A DNA stretch of 18,897 nucleotides from Clostridia bacterium BRH_c25. GTDB taxonomy: Bacteria > Bacillota_A > Clostridia > Lutisporales > Lutisporaceae. Below are positions 8,833-16,550 of the stretch, piece after piece. The stretch lies in assembly GCA_001515955.1 (NCBI GenBank), contig LOES01000002.1:1-18897 (forward strand). The letters are read 5' to 3'. The notes beneath the pieces were generated by a model. The model saw only the letters and a program-made list of their open reading frames with translations, made no database searches and was not told the origin of the DNA. Position 1 is the stretch's first letter; every line of letters begins with the position of its first letter. A program made the position numbers and the translations under genes.

Positions 8833-11312
8833 TCCTTAGTATTTGATACAATACTCTTTATTCTGTCAGTGAACTCAGCAGCAAGCTCCTTGGCATATTC
8901 CTCAGATGCCCCCTCTGCATAAATATTGCATACAGGTCTTTCACTGTCAGGAAGTATGAGAACCCACCCATTTTCACTGTTTATTCTTACCCCTTCAAAG
9001 AGTTCAATCTCTCTATTCTTATTTTCCTGTATGATTTCCCTTATAACCCTCCCCTTATGCTGCCAGTCACATTGCACCTCGTTTTTCTCCATATGAAAAT
9101 GCGGAAGCTCATTTACAAGATCGTAAAGTATCACAGAATTGGCCGCCATAAAATCCAGCAGGCTCCCTACACCCCATATCCCGTCAAAATTGAGTATGTA
9201 TTGAAATAGCGATTCTTCCAGCCCGGCTTTATGCTCAAACATCTCTTTCATAATAGCTGCAGGAGTGTTCTTGGTTCTGACAACCTCTATACTGTAACAC
9301 TCCGCCATCCGCTCTATGACTCTTGAAGCGGTGTGCGGTACTATGAGCCTTTTATTCATTCCTGTTTTTAATATTATCAATGAAGTCAAAGCTAGCTGCT
9401 TATCCTTGTCCAGTATCCTGCCCTTGTGATCAATAAGCACTGCACTCTCTCCATCCTCATTAAGAACTACTCCCATACATGCCCCATACTTGACAGTAAG
9501 CTCTGCTATCCGGTTGTTAAATGCATTTGTCCCTCTCGTTATCCTGGAAAGCTTATGTTTTCCACTAAAGGTCTTTGTTTCCACAGAGCAGCCTAAATTT
9601 CTGAAGTATGCTGCAGCCAGATCAGATACTTGATCTGATTTGGAACCCACAACCAGCTTAAGATGTGAAGCCTTTATCTTGTCATAGTTTTTAAGCATAT
9701 TGGCACCGTTTTGTATATAATAGTTCGCAAAATCTCCTGCCCTGACAATGTCTTTTATTCTATCTGCATTACATCTTTTGAAATCTTCCCTTATGAAGCT
9801 GTTTTCAATTTTCCTCTCAACAGTTCTGTCAATATTGATACCTTCGTTGTTTGAGAATTCCAGGTGCACTTTATTTTCTTCATTGTAGTCCTTCCAGATA
9901 TGTACTCCGCCTTCAGCCTTATAGAATCTGACAGCGAACCTCATAATTGGCATAACCGCGTTTTCAATGCTTATGACTCCTATACCCGTAGACAGCACAC
10001 CGGATATAAATGCTTCCCTTATTATCTCGGAAGCATTTGATCCATCACTGCTTACAATTATTCTGGAATTCTCCTTGATAGTGGACCCGAAGGCTGAGCC
10101 CAATCGTGACGCAAATTCCGGTGTCAGGCTTACATTTATATCTCCATTGACATCCCTGTAGCCAAACAGTGTTTTCGATGCTTTTGTACCCCATACCAGG
10201 TTCTCTGCAATTACTGCATCTTCGCCTATGACCTTTTCCGGCCATATCTTTATATCAGGTCTTATTATTGCCCCTGTTTCCAAGGTAGTATTACTTCCTA
10301 TAACAGTGTTTTCAAAAAGATGAACACCGTTCTTTATCGTTACACCACTACAAATAACAGAACCTCTGCTTTGGGTGTTCCGGCCTATCTGTGAATTTTT
10401 CCATACTATACTCCTCTTTATAGAGGTAGCCTCTCCTATTTCTGTGTTATTTCCTATTATTGCAGCTTCTATTGCAGCCTTGCTCTTTAGTCTGCAATTA
10501 TCTCCAATAAGTACCGGGGCTATGAGAGAGCAGCTGTCGTGTATATCTGTGTTTTCACCTATCCATATTCCTTTGCCGGACTCCCTGTATTTTATATCAG
10601 TCTTCACTTTTCCCATCAATATGTCAAAGTTGACTTCCTTATATACCTTAAGGTCACCGATATCATTCCAATAATCCCTCGTAACATAGCCGTACATCGG
10701 TATATTGTCCCTCAGGAGCTTTGGAAACAAATCCTTGCTGAAATCAAAATTGTCACCTTTTTTATAGTAATCAAGCACCTCAGGTTCAAGTATGTATATT
10801 CCGGTGTTTATAGTATCACTGAACACCTCTCCCCAGCTTGGCTTTTCAAGAAAGCTTGTTATTCTTCCACCGTCATCGGTAATTACAACTCCATATTCCA
10901 GTGGTATCGGCACTCTTTTCAATACCAGGGTAGCTTTTGATTCTTTGGATTTATGGAATTCCACTGCTTTTTCCAGATCTATGTCAGTCAAGGCGTCACC
11001 GCTTATGATTATAAATGTGCCCTCAAGAAAATCCTTTGCGTTTAACACACTTCCTCCGGTTCCTAAAGGAGTATGCTCAATATAATATTTAAGCTTTACA
11101 TCATGGTCTGCCCCATCTCCGAAGTAATCGGTAACAACAGCAGGAAAGTATGCCAATGTTGCTGCAATATCCTTTATATTATGCTTTTTCAGCAGCTCTA
11201 TCGTATATTCCATTACCGGCTTATTCAGCACAGGCACCATAGGTTTTGGTATGCCGCAGGTCACCGGTCTCAGCCTTGTACCTTCCCCACCGGCCATTAT
11301 TACAGCTTTCAT
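8826..11312 (-). CDS. Sugar-1-phosphate nucleotidyltransferase fused to a degenerate phosphohexomutase-like domain
   Basis: 828 residues. Residues 1-235 form a nucleotidyltransferase opening with MKAVIMAGGEGTRLRPVT and the conserved KP of GIPKP. Residues 247-375 hold left-handed beta-helix hexapeptide repeats (IGENTDI, IGDNCRL, IGNNTEI, IGRNTQS, IGSNTTL). From about 378 the protein follows the phosphoglucomutase/phosphomannomutase fold. Database entries of this architecture are usually named mannose-1-phosphate guanylyltransferase, but the sugar and nucleotide cannot be fixed from sequence. The mutase landmarks are poor: where TASHNP with the phosphoserine is expected after G468-G-V-H-I, the text is WKDYNEENK; the metal loop DGDGDR is N618-E-D-G-E-S. 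A good ribosome site (GAGGTGA) precedes the ATG. The stop overlaps the glucan synthase start, suggesting coupled production and a role in sugar-nucleotide supply or sensing for glucan synthesis. That link is inference. Confidence 0.85.
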   Translation of the reverse strand: MKAVIMAGGEGTRLRPVTCGIPKPMVPVLNKPVMEYTIELLKKHNIKDIAATLAYFPAVVTDYFGDGADHDVKLKYYIEHTPLGTGGSVLNAKDFLEGTFIIISGDALTDIDLEKAVEFHKSKESKATLVLKRVPIPLEYGVVITDDGGRITSFLEKPSWGEVFSDTINTGIYILEPEVLDYYKKGDNFDFSKDLFPKLLRDNIPMYGYVTRDYWNDIGDLKVYKEVNFDILMGKVKTDIKYRESGKGIWIGENTDIHDSCSLIAPVLIGDNCRLKSKAAIEAAIIGNNTEIGEATSIKRSIVWKNSQIGRNTQSRGSVICSGVTIKNGVHLFENTVIGSNTTLETGAIIRPDIKIWPEKVIGEDAVIAENLVWGTKASKTLFGYRDVNGDINVSLTPEFASRLGSAFGSTIKENSRIIVSSDGSNASEIIREAFISGVLSTGIGVISIENAVMPIMRFAVRFYKAEGGVHIWKDYNEENKVHLEFSNNEGINIDRTVERKIENSFIREDFKRCNADRIKDIVRAGDFANYYIQNGANMLKNYDKIKASHLKLVVGSKSDQVSDLAAAYFRNLGCSVETKTFSGKHKLSRITRGTNAFNNRIAELTVKYGACMGVVLNEDGESAVLIDHKGRILDKDKQLALTSLIILKTGMNKRLIVPHTASRVIERMAECYSIEVVRTKNTPAAIMKEMFEHKAGLEESLFQYILNFDGIWGVGSLLDFMAANSVILYDLVNELPHFHMEKNEVQCDWQHKGRVIREIIQENKNREIELFEGVRINSENGWVLILPDSERPVCNIYAEGASEEYAKELAAEFTDRIKSIVSNTKEW

Positions 11313-11340
11313 TCTGTCACCTCATAGTCATATTTTTGTT

Positions 11341-11369
11341 TATATCCCTTAAATTCCATACGCTGTAAA
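11341..11369 (-). promoter_or_regulatory. Candidate promoter of the nucleotidyltransferase-glucan synthase unit
   Basis: Minus-strand TTTACA (11364-11369) is followed after 17 bp by GATATA (11341-11346); a TATAAA overlaps slightly downstream. It lies between the alaS terminator and the ATG at 11312, the only place a promoter for this unit is expected. The match is moderate. Confidence 0.35.
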
Positions 11370-11422
11370 CAGCACTATGCGATATTTTTCCCTAATGGCC
11401 GGATTTTATTATGGATATAGAC

Positions 11423-11477
11423 AAAAAAGGTAAGAAGCAGGAGCGATTTGTGAATCGCTCCTGCTTCTCACCTTTTT
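11423..11477 (-). terminator. Strong intrinsic terminator after alaS, possibly bidirectional
   Basis: A 25-nt inverted repeat (11424-11448 with 11453-11477) around a 4-base loop, with a single mismatch that becomes a G-U pair in the minus-strand RNA. The stem reads GGTGAGAAGCAGGAGCGATT on the minus strand and is followed by TTTTTT. It begins 7 nt after the alaS stop. The A-rich foot gives a T-tract in the plus orientation as well. It should insulate the glucan genes from alaS transcription. Confidence 0.9.
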
Positions 11478-11484
11478 AACTTAA

Positions 11485-14124
11485 TTATTTTATCATGTTT
11501 TTCAGTATCCCAGGCACTGCATCCATTGCAGCTTTGACTTTGTCAGTATCCTTTATTCCCCCCTGGGCCATGTCCGGCCTTCCGCCGCCGCTTCCGCCCG
11601 CAAGCTTTGCAGCTTCCTTAATGACATTTCCTGAATGGACTCCTTTTGCAACGGCATCCTTTGAAGCCATTGCCAGCAGTACTGTCTTCTCTCCATCAAA
11701 GGATGACAGCATTATGAAGGAGGTCCCCAGCTTATCCCTTAGTTTGTCTCCCATTTCTCTCAAGCTGTCGATATTCATGTTGTCAAGCTTTGTAACAAGA
11801 TACTTGACACCCTTTTCCTCTTCTGCACCGGCAACAAGCTCATCCAGCATTCCTACTGCCATCTGGGATTTGAGAATGGATATTTCCTTTTCGGATTCCT
11901 TAAGCTGCTTCAGCACTGCGTCGATTTTCTTTACGCTCTCGCTTGGATGCGCTTTAAGCCTGTCACACAGTTCATTCATCAGCTTTTCTTCTTCCTTCAC
12001 ATATTCATAGGCCTTATCACCTGTAACTGCCTCTATTCTCCTGACGCCTGCAGCTATGCCCCCCTCGCTTATTATCTTGAAGAAGCCTGCCTGGCTCGTA
12101 GTCTTCAGGTGAGTGCCTCCGCACAGCTCGACACTGTAATCTCCCATAGTTACTACTCTTACAACCTCACCGTATTTCTCACCGAAAAGTGCCATGGCAC
12201 CAAGCTTTTTAGCTTCATCTACCGAGGTTTCCCTTACATTGACAGCATGGCTTTCAAGAATAGCTCCATTGACTTCCTTCTCTATCAGATCCAGCTCTTC
12301 CTTTGTCATGCTCTTGAAATGCGAGAAATCGAACCTTAAGCGGTCCGGAGTAACAAGGGAGCCGGCTTGCTCGACATGTGTCCCCAGATACTTTCTCAAT
12401 GCCTTATGCAGCAAATGTGTTGTCGAATGGTTCCTGGCTATAGCCAGTCTTCTTTTGGTATCAATTTCTGCAATACAGGAGTCTCCCACTTTAATCTGTC
12501 CACTTACTACCTTGCACAAATGGGCGAACCTGTCTCCGGTGACTTTTTTACAGTCCTTTACCTCCAGCTCAAAGCCTTCTCCGATTATTCTGCCGGTGTC
12601 TGCGGATTGACCGCCGCTTTCTGCATAGAAAGGAGTAATGTCAAGTATTACATTTATTTTTTCCCCTTCTTTTGCTGAATCGGTCAGCTCATTCTCCCTG
12701 ACTATGGCTTTAACTGCGGCTTTTGCTGTATTGTTTTCATAGCCTGTAAACTTGGTCTTTATACTCCAGTCAATCTTTGCATATATGTCTTCCTTCCAGC
12801 TCTCTGCGCTGCTGTCCGCCCTTGCAGCCCTTGCTCTTTCCCTTTGGCTCTGCATTTCCTTCTGGAAGGTCTCCTCATCAACCAAAAGACCCTGCTCCTC
12901 CAGTATATCCCTTGTAAGATCCAATGGAAAACCGTAGGTATCGTAAAGTCTGAAGGCATTTTCGCCGGACAGGGTATCAGCTTTTGTCAGCTTCAGCTCG
13001 TCAATATAGCCCTGAAGAATTGAAAGCCCCTGGTCCAATGTTTCATAGAACCTGTTTTCCTCTACGTCGATTATATTAAGAATATAATCCTTCTTTTCAC
13101 GTAATTCGGAATACGCATCCCCGCTTACTTCAATAACCTTTAAGGCCAGACTGCAAAGAAACGGCTCAGTCAGTCCCAGCAGCCTGCCATGTCTTGCAGC
13201 CCTTCTGAGCAGCCTTCGAAGCACATAGCCTCTTCCTTCATTACTTGGAAGTATGCCATCGGATATCATGAAGGTTACCCCTCTTATGTGGTCTGTGATT
13301 ACCCTTATGGATACATCCTTTTTTGCATCCTTGCCGTACTCCACCCCTGCAAGGCTGCAGATGCTGTTCAAAGCATACTTTATGGTATCAACCTCAAATA
13401 TATTGTCAGCCTCCTGCATTATTGCAGATATTCTTTCCAGCCCCATGCCTGTGTCAATGTTTGGCTTTTCCAGCCTGTTGTAGTTGCCCTCTTCATCCCT
13501 GTCATACTGTGTGAATACAAGGTTCCAGAATTCAACGTACCTGTCGCAGTCGCAGCCCATTTTGCAGTCGTCCTTGCCACAGCCTTTTCCCGGTCCCCTG
13601 TCAAAGTATATCTCAGAACAGGGTCCGCAGGGGCCAATGCCTATTTCCCAGAAGTTATCCTCCTTGCCCATCCTGATGATCCTGTCTGCAGGTATTCCTA
13701 TCTTATTGTGCCATATATCAAAGGCTTCGTCGTCATCCAGATATATGCTTACCCAGAGTTTGTCTACGGGAAGCTTCAATACATCCGTGCAAAACTCCCA
13801 GGCCCAGGCTATTGCTTCATCCTTGAAGTATTCCCCAAAGGAGAAATTGCCAAGCATTTCAAAGAAGGTCCCATGTCTTGCAGTCTTTCCCACCCTTTCA
13901 ATATCAGGGGTTCTGATGCACTTCTGGCAGGTTGTGACTCTTAAGCTTGGAGGTTCGGCCTGCCCTGTAAAAAACGGCTTTAACGGTGCCATACCTGAGT
14001 TTATGATAAGCAAGCTCTTATCACTCTGTGGGACAAGAGATGCGCTTTTCATCCTCAAATGCCCCTTGCTTTCAAAAAAGCCAAGGAATTTTTCTCTGAT
14101 TGCATTTAATCCCAACTTTTCCAT
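11485..14124 (-). CDS. alaS: Alanyl-tRNA synthetase
   Basis: 879 residues, the usual full length. It charges tRNA-Ala and edits mischarged seryl- and glycyl-tRNA. The class II catalytic core is at the N-terminus, starting MEKLGLNAIREKFLGFFESK, with SGMAPLKPFF (about 43-52), RHGTFFEMLGNFSFGEYF (about 83-100) and GRGYVLRRLLRRAARHG near 300. The editing domain has the zinc ligands H566-xxx-H570 and C668-GGT-H672. The C-Ala/DHHA1 domain ends with the glycine-rich AGGSGGGRPDMAQGG. The frame stays open for 16 codons upstream, but the ATG at 14124 is chosen because it has AGGAGG at the right distance, matches the family N-terminus and clears the T-box terminator. Expression is governed by the upstream T-box and ends at the 11423-11477 terminator, so it is transcribed alone. 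Confidence 0.98.
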   Translation of the reverse strand: MEKLGLNAIREKFLGFFESKGHLRMKSASLVPQSDKSLLIINSGMAPLKPFFTGQAEPPSLRVTTCQKCIRTPDIERVGKTARHGTFFEMLGNFSFGEYFKDEAIAWAWEFCTDVLKLPVDKLWVSIYLDDDEAFDIWHNKIGIPADRIIRMGKEDNFWEIGIGPCGPCSEIYFDRGPGKGCGKDDCKMGCDCDRYVEFWNLVFTQYDRDEEGNYNRLEKPNIDTGMGLERISAIMQEADNIFEVDTIKYALNSICSLAGVEYGKDAKKDVSIRVITDHIRGVTFMISDGILPSNEGRGYVLRRLLRRAARHGRLLGLTEPFLCSLALKVIEVSGDAYSELREKKDYILNIIDVEENRFYETLDQGLSILQGYIDELKLTKADTLSGENAFRLYDTYGFPLDLTRDILEEQGLLVDEETFQKEMQSQRERARAARADSSAESWKEDIYAKIDWSIKTKFTGYENNTAKAAVKAIVRENELTDSAKEGEKINVILDITPFYAESGGQSADTGRIIGEGFELEVKDCKKVTGDRFAHLCKVVSGQIKVGDSCIAEIDTKRRLAIARNHSTTHLLHKALRKYLGTHVEQAGSLVTPDRLRFDFSHFKSMTKEELDLIEKEVNGAILESHAVNVRETSVDEAKKLGAMALFGEKYGEVVRVVTMGDYSVELCGGTHLKTTSQAGFFKIISEGGIAAGVRRIEAVTGDKAYEYVKEEEKLMNELCDRLKAHPSESVKKIDAVLKQLKESEKEISILKSQMAVGMLDELVAGAEEEKGVKYLVTKLDNMNIDSLREMGDKLRDKLGTSFIMLSSFDGEKTVLLAMASKDAVAKGVHSGNVIKEAAKLAGGSGGGRPDMAQGGIKDTDKVKAAMDAVPGILKNMIK

Positions 14125-14153
14125 AATTAATCCTCCTGTGTAGAATATTTGAT

Positions 14154-14191
14154 AAAAAAATAAACCCTCCATCCCGGTTAGGGACGAAGAG
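14154..14191 (-). terminator. T-box regulated intrinsic terminator upstream of alaS
   Basis: On the minus strand CTCTTCGTCCC (14181-14191) pairs with GGGATGGAGGG (14165-14175) over 11 bp including three G-U pairs, with loop TAACC. TTTATTTTTTT follows (14154-14164). The 5' side lies just after the T-box sequence, so the antiterminator and terminator are mutually exclusive, as in other T-box leaders. Confidence 0.88.
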
Positions 14192-14411
14192 GTCTTCGCG
14201 GTACCACCCTAGTTGCCCGTAATGGGCCACTTTACTGGCTTTCGCCATGCAGTATAACGCCTGCAGCGTCTTATAGAAGCTCAGCAGCAGCTTCAACAGC
14301 CTATCCGGGGATTCTCACCAGCCATCCCTTCTCTTGCAAATGCTTATATAGCTTACAGCATTCTGGAAATCAGTCTGTTTACTCCTCTGCCTCTACGCAT
14401 TATGAATTTAT
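14154..14411 (-). promoter_or_regulatory. T-box riboswitch leader, alanine specific (GCU specifier)
   Basis: The minus strand holds the T-box sequence AACTAGGGTGGTACCGCG (hallmark core 14197-14210) directly before a terminator. Stem I features lie upstream: an AGAGAAGG element and a GGCTGGTGAGAATCC apical region, then GTTGAA followed by GCT at 14289-14291, in the position where the specifier follows GAA. GCU is an alanine codon, matching the gene downstream. Uncharged tRNA-Ala should pair through its anticodon with the specifier and through its 3' end with the T-box bulge, preventing termination. The 5' end is estimated from the promoter at 14418-14446. Confidence 0.93.
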
Positions 14412-14417
14412 ATGAAG

Positions 14418-14446
14418 ATTATATATTAGCTTGGCAGCTTTGTCAA
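14418..14446 (-). promoter_or_regulatory. Consensus sigma-A promoter of the alaS T-box transcript
   Basis: Minus-strand TTGACA (14441-14446), 17-bp spacer, TATAAT (14418-14423): a perfect match at both hexamers. Transcription would start near 14411 and give a leader of about 287 nt before the alaS ATG, the normal size for a T-box leader. Confidence 0.9.
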
Positions 14447-14464
14447 TAATTCACATTATTTGTC

Positions 14465-15517
14465 TCATTCCATATGCCTGTCTCTCAATACATGCCGCAG
14501 TGTAAGCTTTATCGCTGCCAGAACCGGAACTGCCATAATAAGCCCTATTACTCCCAGAAGCTTACCCCCTACTATCAGAGACATTATGACATAAACCGGA
14601 TGTATTCCTACGCTTTTCCCAATTATTCTGGGTGTCAGGAAACCGCTTTCAAACTGTTGTATTATTATAAAAGCACCCGCTGCATATAATGCCTTCCCTG
14701 TTGAATCCATCAGTGCAAAAAGTATTGTCGGCACAATTCCTATGAAAGGTCCAAAATATGGTATAATATTTGCTATCCCAGCGAATATGCCCAAAATAAA
14801 GGCATATTTGACCTTGATCAGAATAAGCGCTATTGTGGTAAAAACACCGACAAAGCTGCCAACAATTATTTGTCCTCTTATATATTTACCAAAAACATTA
14901 TCTATATCCCTGAGCAGCACAATAAATTTCGTGCGTTTTGCCTTTGGCAGCAGAAGAATGAACTGATTCTTGAAATACTCACTATCCTTCAGCATATAGA
15001 ATGCAATTACCGGCACTATTATTATATTAAAAAGCTGGGAGAAAACATCAATAATGCCATTGGCTATATTCTGCAGCACCGTGAGAATCATACCCTGAAG
15101 CATGTATATGTTGTCATCCAATACATCTTTAAAGCTCTCAGGAAGGCCACTGTTCACATAACCGTCCTGCAGCCTTTTCAGCAGCTCCTGCATCTGCTTT
15201 GAATATTGAGGGATATTCTGAGCAAGTACGCTTATTTCCTTTATAAGCTTTGGCACAAGCACAAAGGACAGAAGCAATATTATTGATATGAATATCAGAT
15301 AAACAATAAGTACCCCGAATATTCTCCTTATGCCCTTCTTTTCAAAGACTTTCACTATAGGATTAAGCAGATAGGATATAGCTGCCGCTATTATAAAAGG
15401 CTTCAATACATTACTTATTTTAATACCGTATCTCAGTATTACAAAAAGCAACGCAGCCAGTATAATGATATTTACAAGTTTTACATTGACCTTCTTCGAA
15501 CCCCAAATATTGTTCAT
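14465..15517 (-). CDS. AI-2E family transporter (UPF0118), YrrI-like
   Basis: About 350 residues, the family norm, with roughly seven to eight hydrophobic segments. Family hallmarks are NIIPYFGPFIGIVPTILFAL, then SGFLTPRIIGKSVGIHPVYV near residues 290-305 and the closing GKLLGVIGLIMAVPVLAAIK. Members of the family are permeases of varied or unknown substrate; the AI-2 export role of E. coli TqsA should not be assumed here. B. subtilis yrrI also sits next to alaS, so this is the expected neighbour. Two in-frame ATGs exist: at 15526 the AGG abuts the codon with no spacer, while the ATG at 15517 has AGGATGAG at a usable distance, so the latter is preferred. A TATAAT-like hexamer at 15597-15602 lacks a good -35. 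I see no terminator between its stop and the alaS promoter. Confidence 0.92.
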   Translation of the reverse strand: MNNIWGSKKVNVKLVNIIILAALLFVILRYGIKISNVLKPFIIAAAISYLLNPIVKVFEKKGIRRIFGVLIVYLIFISIILLLSFVLVPKLIKEISVLAQNIPQYSKQMQELLKRLQDGYVNSGLPESFKDVLDDNIYMLQGMILTVLQNIANGIIDVFSQLFNIIIVPVIAFYMLKDSEYFKNQFILLLPKAKRTKFIVLLRDIDNVFGKYIRGQIIVGSFVGVFTTIALILIKVKYAFILGIFAGIANIIPYFGPFIGIVPTILFALMDSTGKALYAAGAFIIIQQFESGFLTPRIIGKSVGIHPVYVIMSLIVGGKLLGVIGLIMAVPVLAAIKLTLRHVLRDRHME

Positions 15518-15643
15518 ACAGCTCATCCTATATAAATTTTGTTTGCTTTGCTATTAATTATGAATCATATGTCATTTAAATACCTGATAATTAACTATTA
15601 TATATTTCGCGAAAAACATTTTACATTCTTAATTCAGAATAAA

Positions 15644-16135
15644 TCAGCTTTTCATATTATAATCCATCAGCACAATGTTTTTACCGGAAAGCGTATGTCC
15701 GCAATCCAGCTCTATAATGTGTCTTCCCTTTATAATATCATCGATATAACCCTCTGAAAGCTCATATGCATTTATGATCCCACTATCCGTATCAATAAGC
15801 AGATCCCTTACTATTCCCAAGGTATCTCCCCGTGAACTCAGTACCATCTTCCCCAATATATTCCGATAACTTTGGAAGCGCCTATGCTTCATGCTCAATT
15901 CCCTTAAGCTTATTTGATTGATTTTGCCCACTACTGCTATGCTGTTCTGTGTTATAGCAGCAACATTTCTGAAGGGTATTGCCTCTAAATACCTTCTGAG
16001 AAATCTTTCCTTGCATACCAGCGCGTATACTCTGATTTCCCTCATATCGATAATTACATCCCGAATTGTATAAAGCCTTTGCGCCGACATGCTTTGAACT
16101 ACGGGCAAGTCTATAATATCATTTATTCTAAACAT
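15644..16135 (-). CDS. PRC-barrel domain protein (two repeats)
   Basis: 163 residues from the ATG at 16135. Two PRC-barrel-like halves can be seen, about 1-75 (FRINDIIDLPVV and DVIIDMREIRVYALV) and about 88-160 (NILGKMVLSSRGDTLGIVRD and LIDTDSGIINAYELSE). PRC barrels are small beta domains found in photosynthetic reaction centre H subunits, in RimM and in many Firmicute proteins of unknown role. There is no signal peptide or membrane segment, so it is probably cytoplasmic. AGAGAGGTGATTGGT precedes the ATG with good spacing; a GTG three codons upstream lies inside that ribosome site and is disfavoured. No function is assigned. Confidence 0.85.
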   Translation of the reverse strand: MFRINDIIDLPVVQSMSAQRLYTIRDVIIDMREIRVYALVCKERFLRRYLEAIPFRNVAAITQNSIAVVGKINQISLRELSMKHRRFQSYRNILGKMVLSSRGDTLGIVRDLLIDTDSGIINAYELSEGYIDDIIKGRHIIELDCGHTLSGKNIVLMDYNMKS

Positions 16136-16152
16136 ACCAATCACCTCTCTCC

Positions 16153-16217
16153 GGTTCGGGGTTCTAGGTTCGGGGAGGTTTTCCTGTTCTCCTCGTACCT
16201 CGCACCCCGTACCTAGA
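16153..16217. repeat. GC-rich imperfect palindromic repeat element in the PRC-barrel gene leader
   Basis: Arms 16153-16175 and 16191-16213 are inverted copies of 23 nt with five mismatches around a 15-nt loop. Each arm is itself a near-direct duplication: GGTTCGGGG recurs at 16153-16161 and 16167-16175, and CCTCGTACC / CCCCGTACC at 16191-16199 and 16205-16213. A second pairing, TCTAGGTTCGGGG (16163-16175) with CCCCGTACCTAGA (16205-16217), matches at 12 of 13 positions. It stands out sharply from the AT-rich surroundings and lies just upstream of the PRC-barrel ribosome site. Confidence 0.7.
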
Positions 16218-16297
16218 TGCTCTTTTTCTTAATGTCCATACCTATTATATTTTTAGCAAATAAGTAATTATCATTTAATAAAGTGATTAGCATATTA

Positions 16298-16325
16298 AAG
16301 AAAAAAGACCGGATTTCGGTCTTTT
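16298..16325 (-). terminator. Intrinsic terminator after the 74-residue protein gene
   Basis: Immediately after the TGA, the minus strand reads AAAAAGACCG, AAATC, CGGTCTTTTTTC. The stem is about 10 bp and ends in a six-T run. The A-rich foot means it may also work in the plus direction. Confidence 0.85.
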
Positions 16326-16550
16326 TCACTTTTGTTGGCTATCATACTGGTTAAAAAGCTCTCTTAAATTATGTGCCATCATACCTTGCTCCTCAGCCAT
16401 CTTCTTAAAGGTTGAGGAAACCTTACTATCATCTATATTTTTCGAATACATTTCGAAGTCCCTGACCAATTCCATGGAATTATTCCAGGCTCTTTGAAGA
16501 CAATCCCTGGTATTCATCATATTGTTGCTGTCCAAACTTTTCTTATCCAT
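16326..16550 (-). CDS. Small helical protein of unknown function, ferritin-like helix pattern
   Basis: 74 residues, acidic-basic and predicted all helical. The segment ELVRDFEMYSKNIDDSKV followed by FKKMAEEQGMMAHNLRELF resembles the helix pair of small ferritin-like or rubrerythrin-like proteins with an E...H pattern, but too little is present to claim a metal site. GGAGGTG lies 6 nt before the ATG, a strong ribosome site, and a terminator follows the stop, so it is a genuine, independently ended gene. A perfect palindrome TTTTAGCTAAAA lies upstream at 16584-16595; no convincing promoter could be picked. Confidence 0.75.
   Translation of the reverse strand: MDKKSLDSNNMMNTRDCLQRAWNNSMELVRDFEMYSKNIDDSKVSSTFKKMAEEQGMMAHNLRELFNQYDSQQK

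Noticed and set aside
8826..11312. Confident mannose-1-phosphate guanylyltransferase plus active phosphomannomutase
   Set aside because: The nucleotide and sugar specificity cannot be read from the sequence and the mutase active-site motifs are degenerate.
13189..13944. Plus-strand open frame of 251 codons within alaS
   Set aside because: It is antisense to the catalytic and central part of alaS, whose conserved motifs account for the sequence. It has no family resemblance and no ribosome site; it is a shadow frame.
14125..14172. A longer alaS start 16 codons upstream
   Set aside because: It would put the start codon inside the T-box terminator T-tract and add residues absent from the family; the ATG at 14124 has AGGAGG correctly spaced.
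14072..14296. Minus-strand open frame of 74 codons upstream of alaS
   Set aside because: It overlaps the T-box and the alaS start in another frame; the region is explained by the riboswitch and its terminator.
14465..15517. Autoinducer-2 exporter as the function of the AI-2E permease
   Set aside because: The family name derives from one E. coli member; other members transport different solutes and no luxS gene is nearby.
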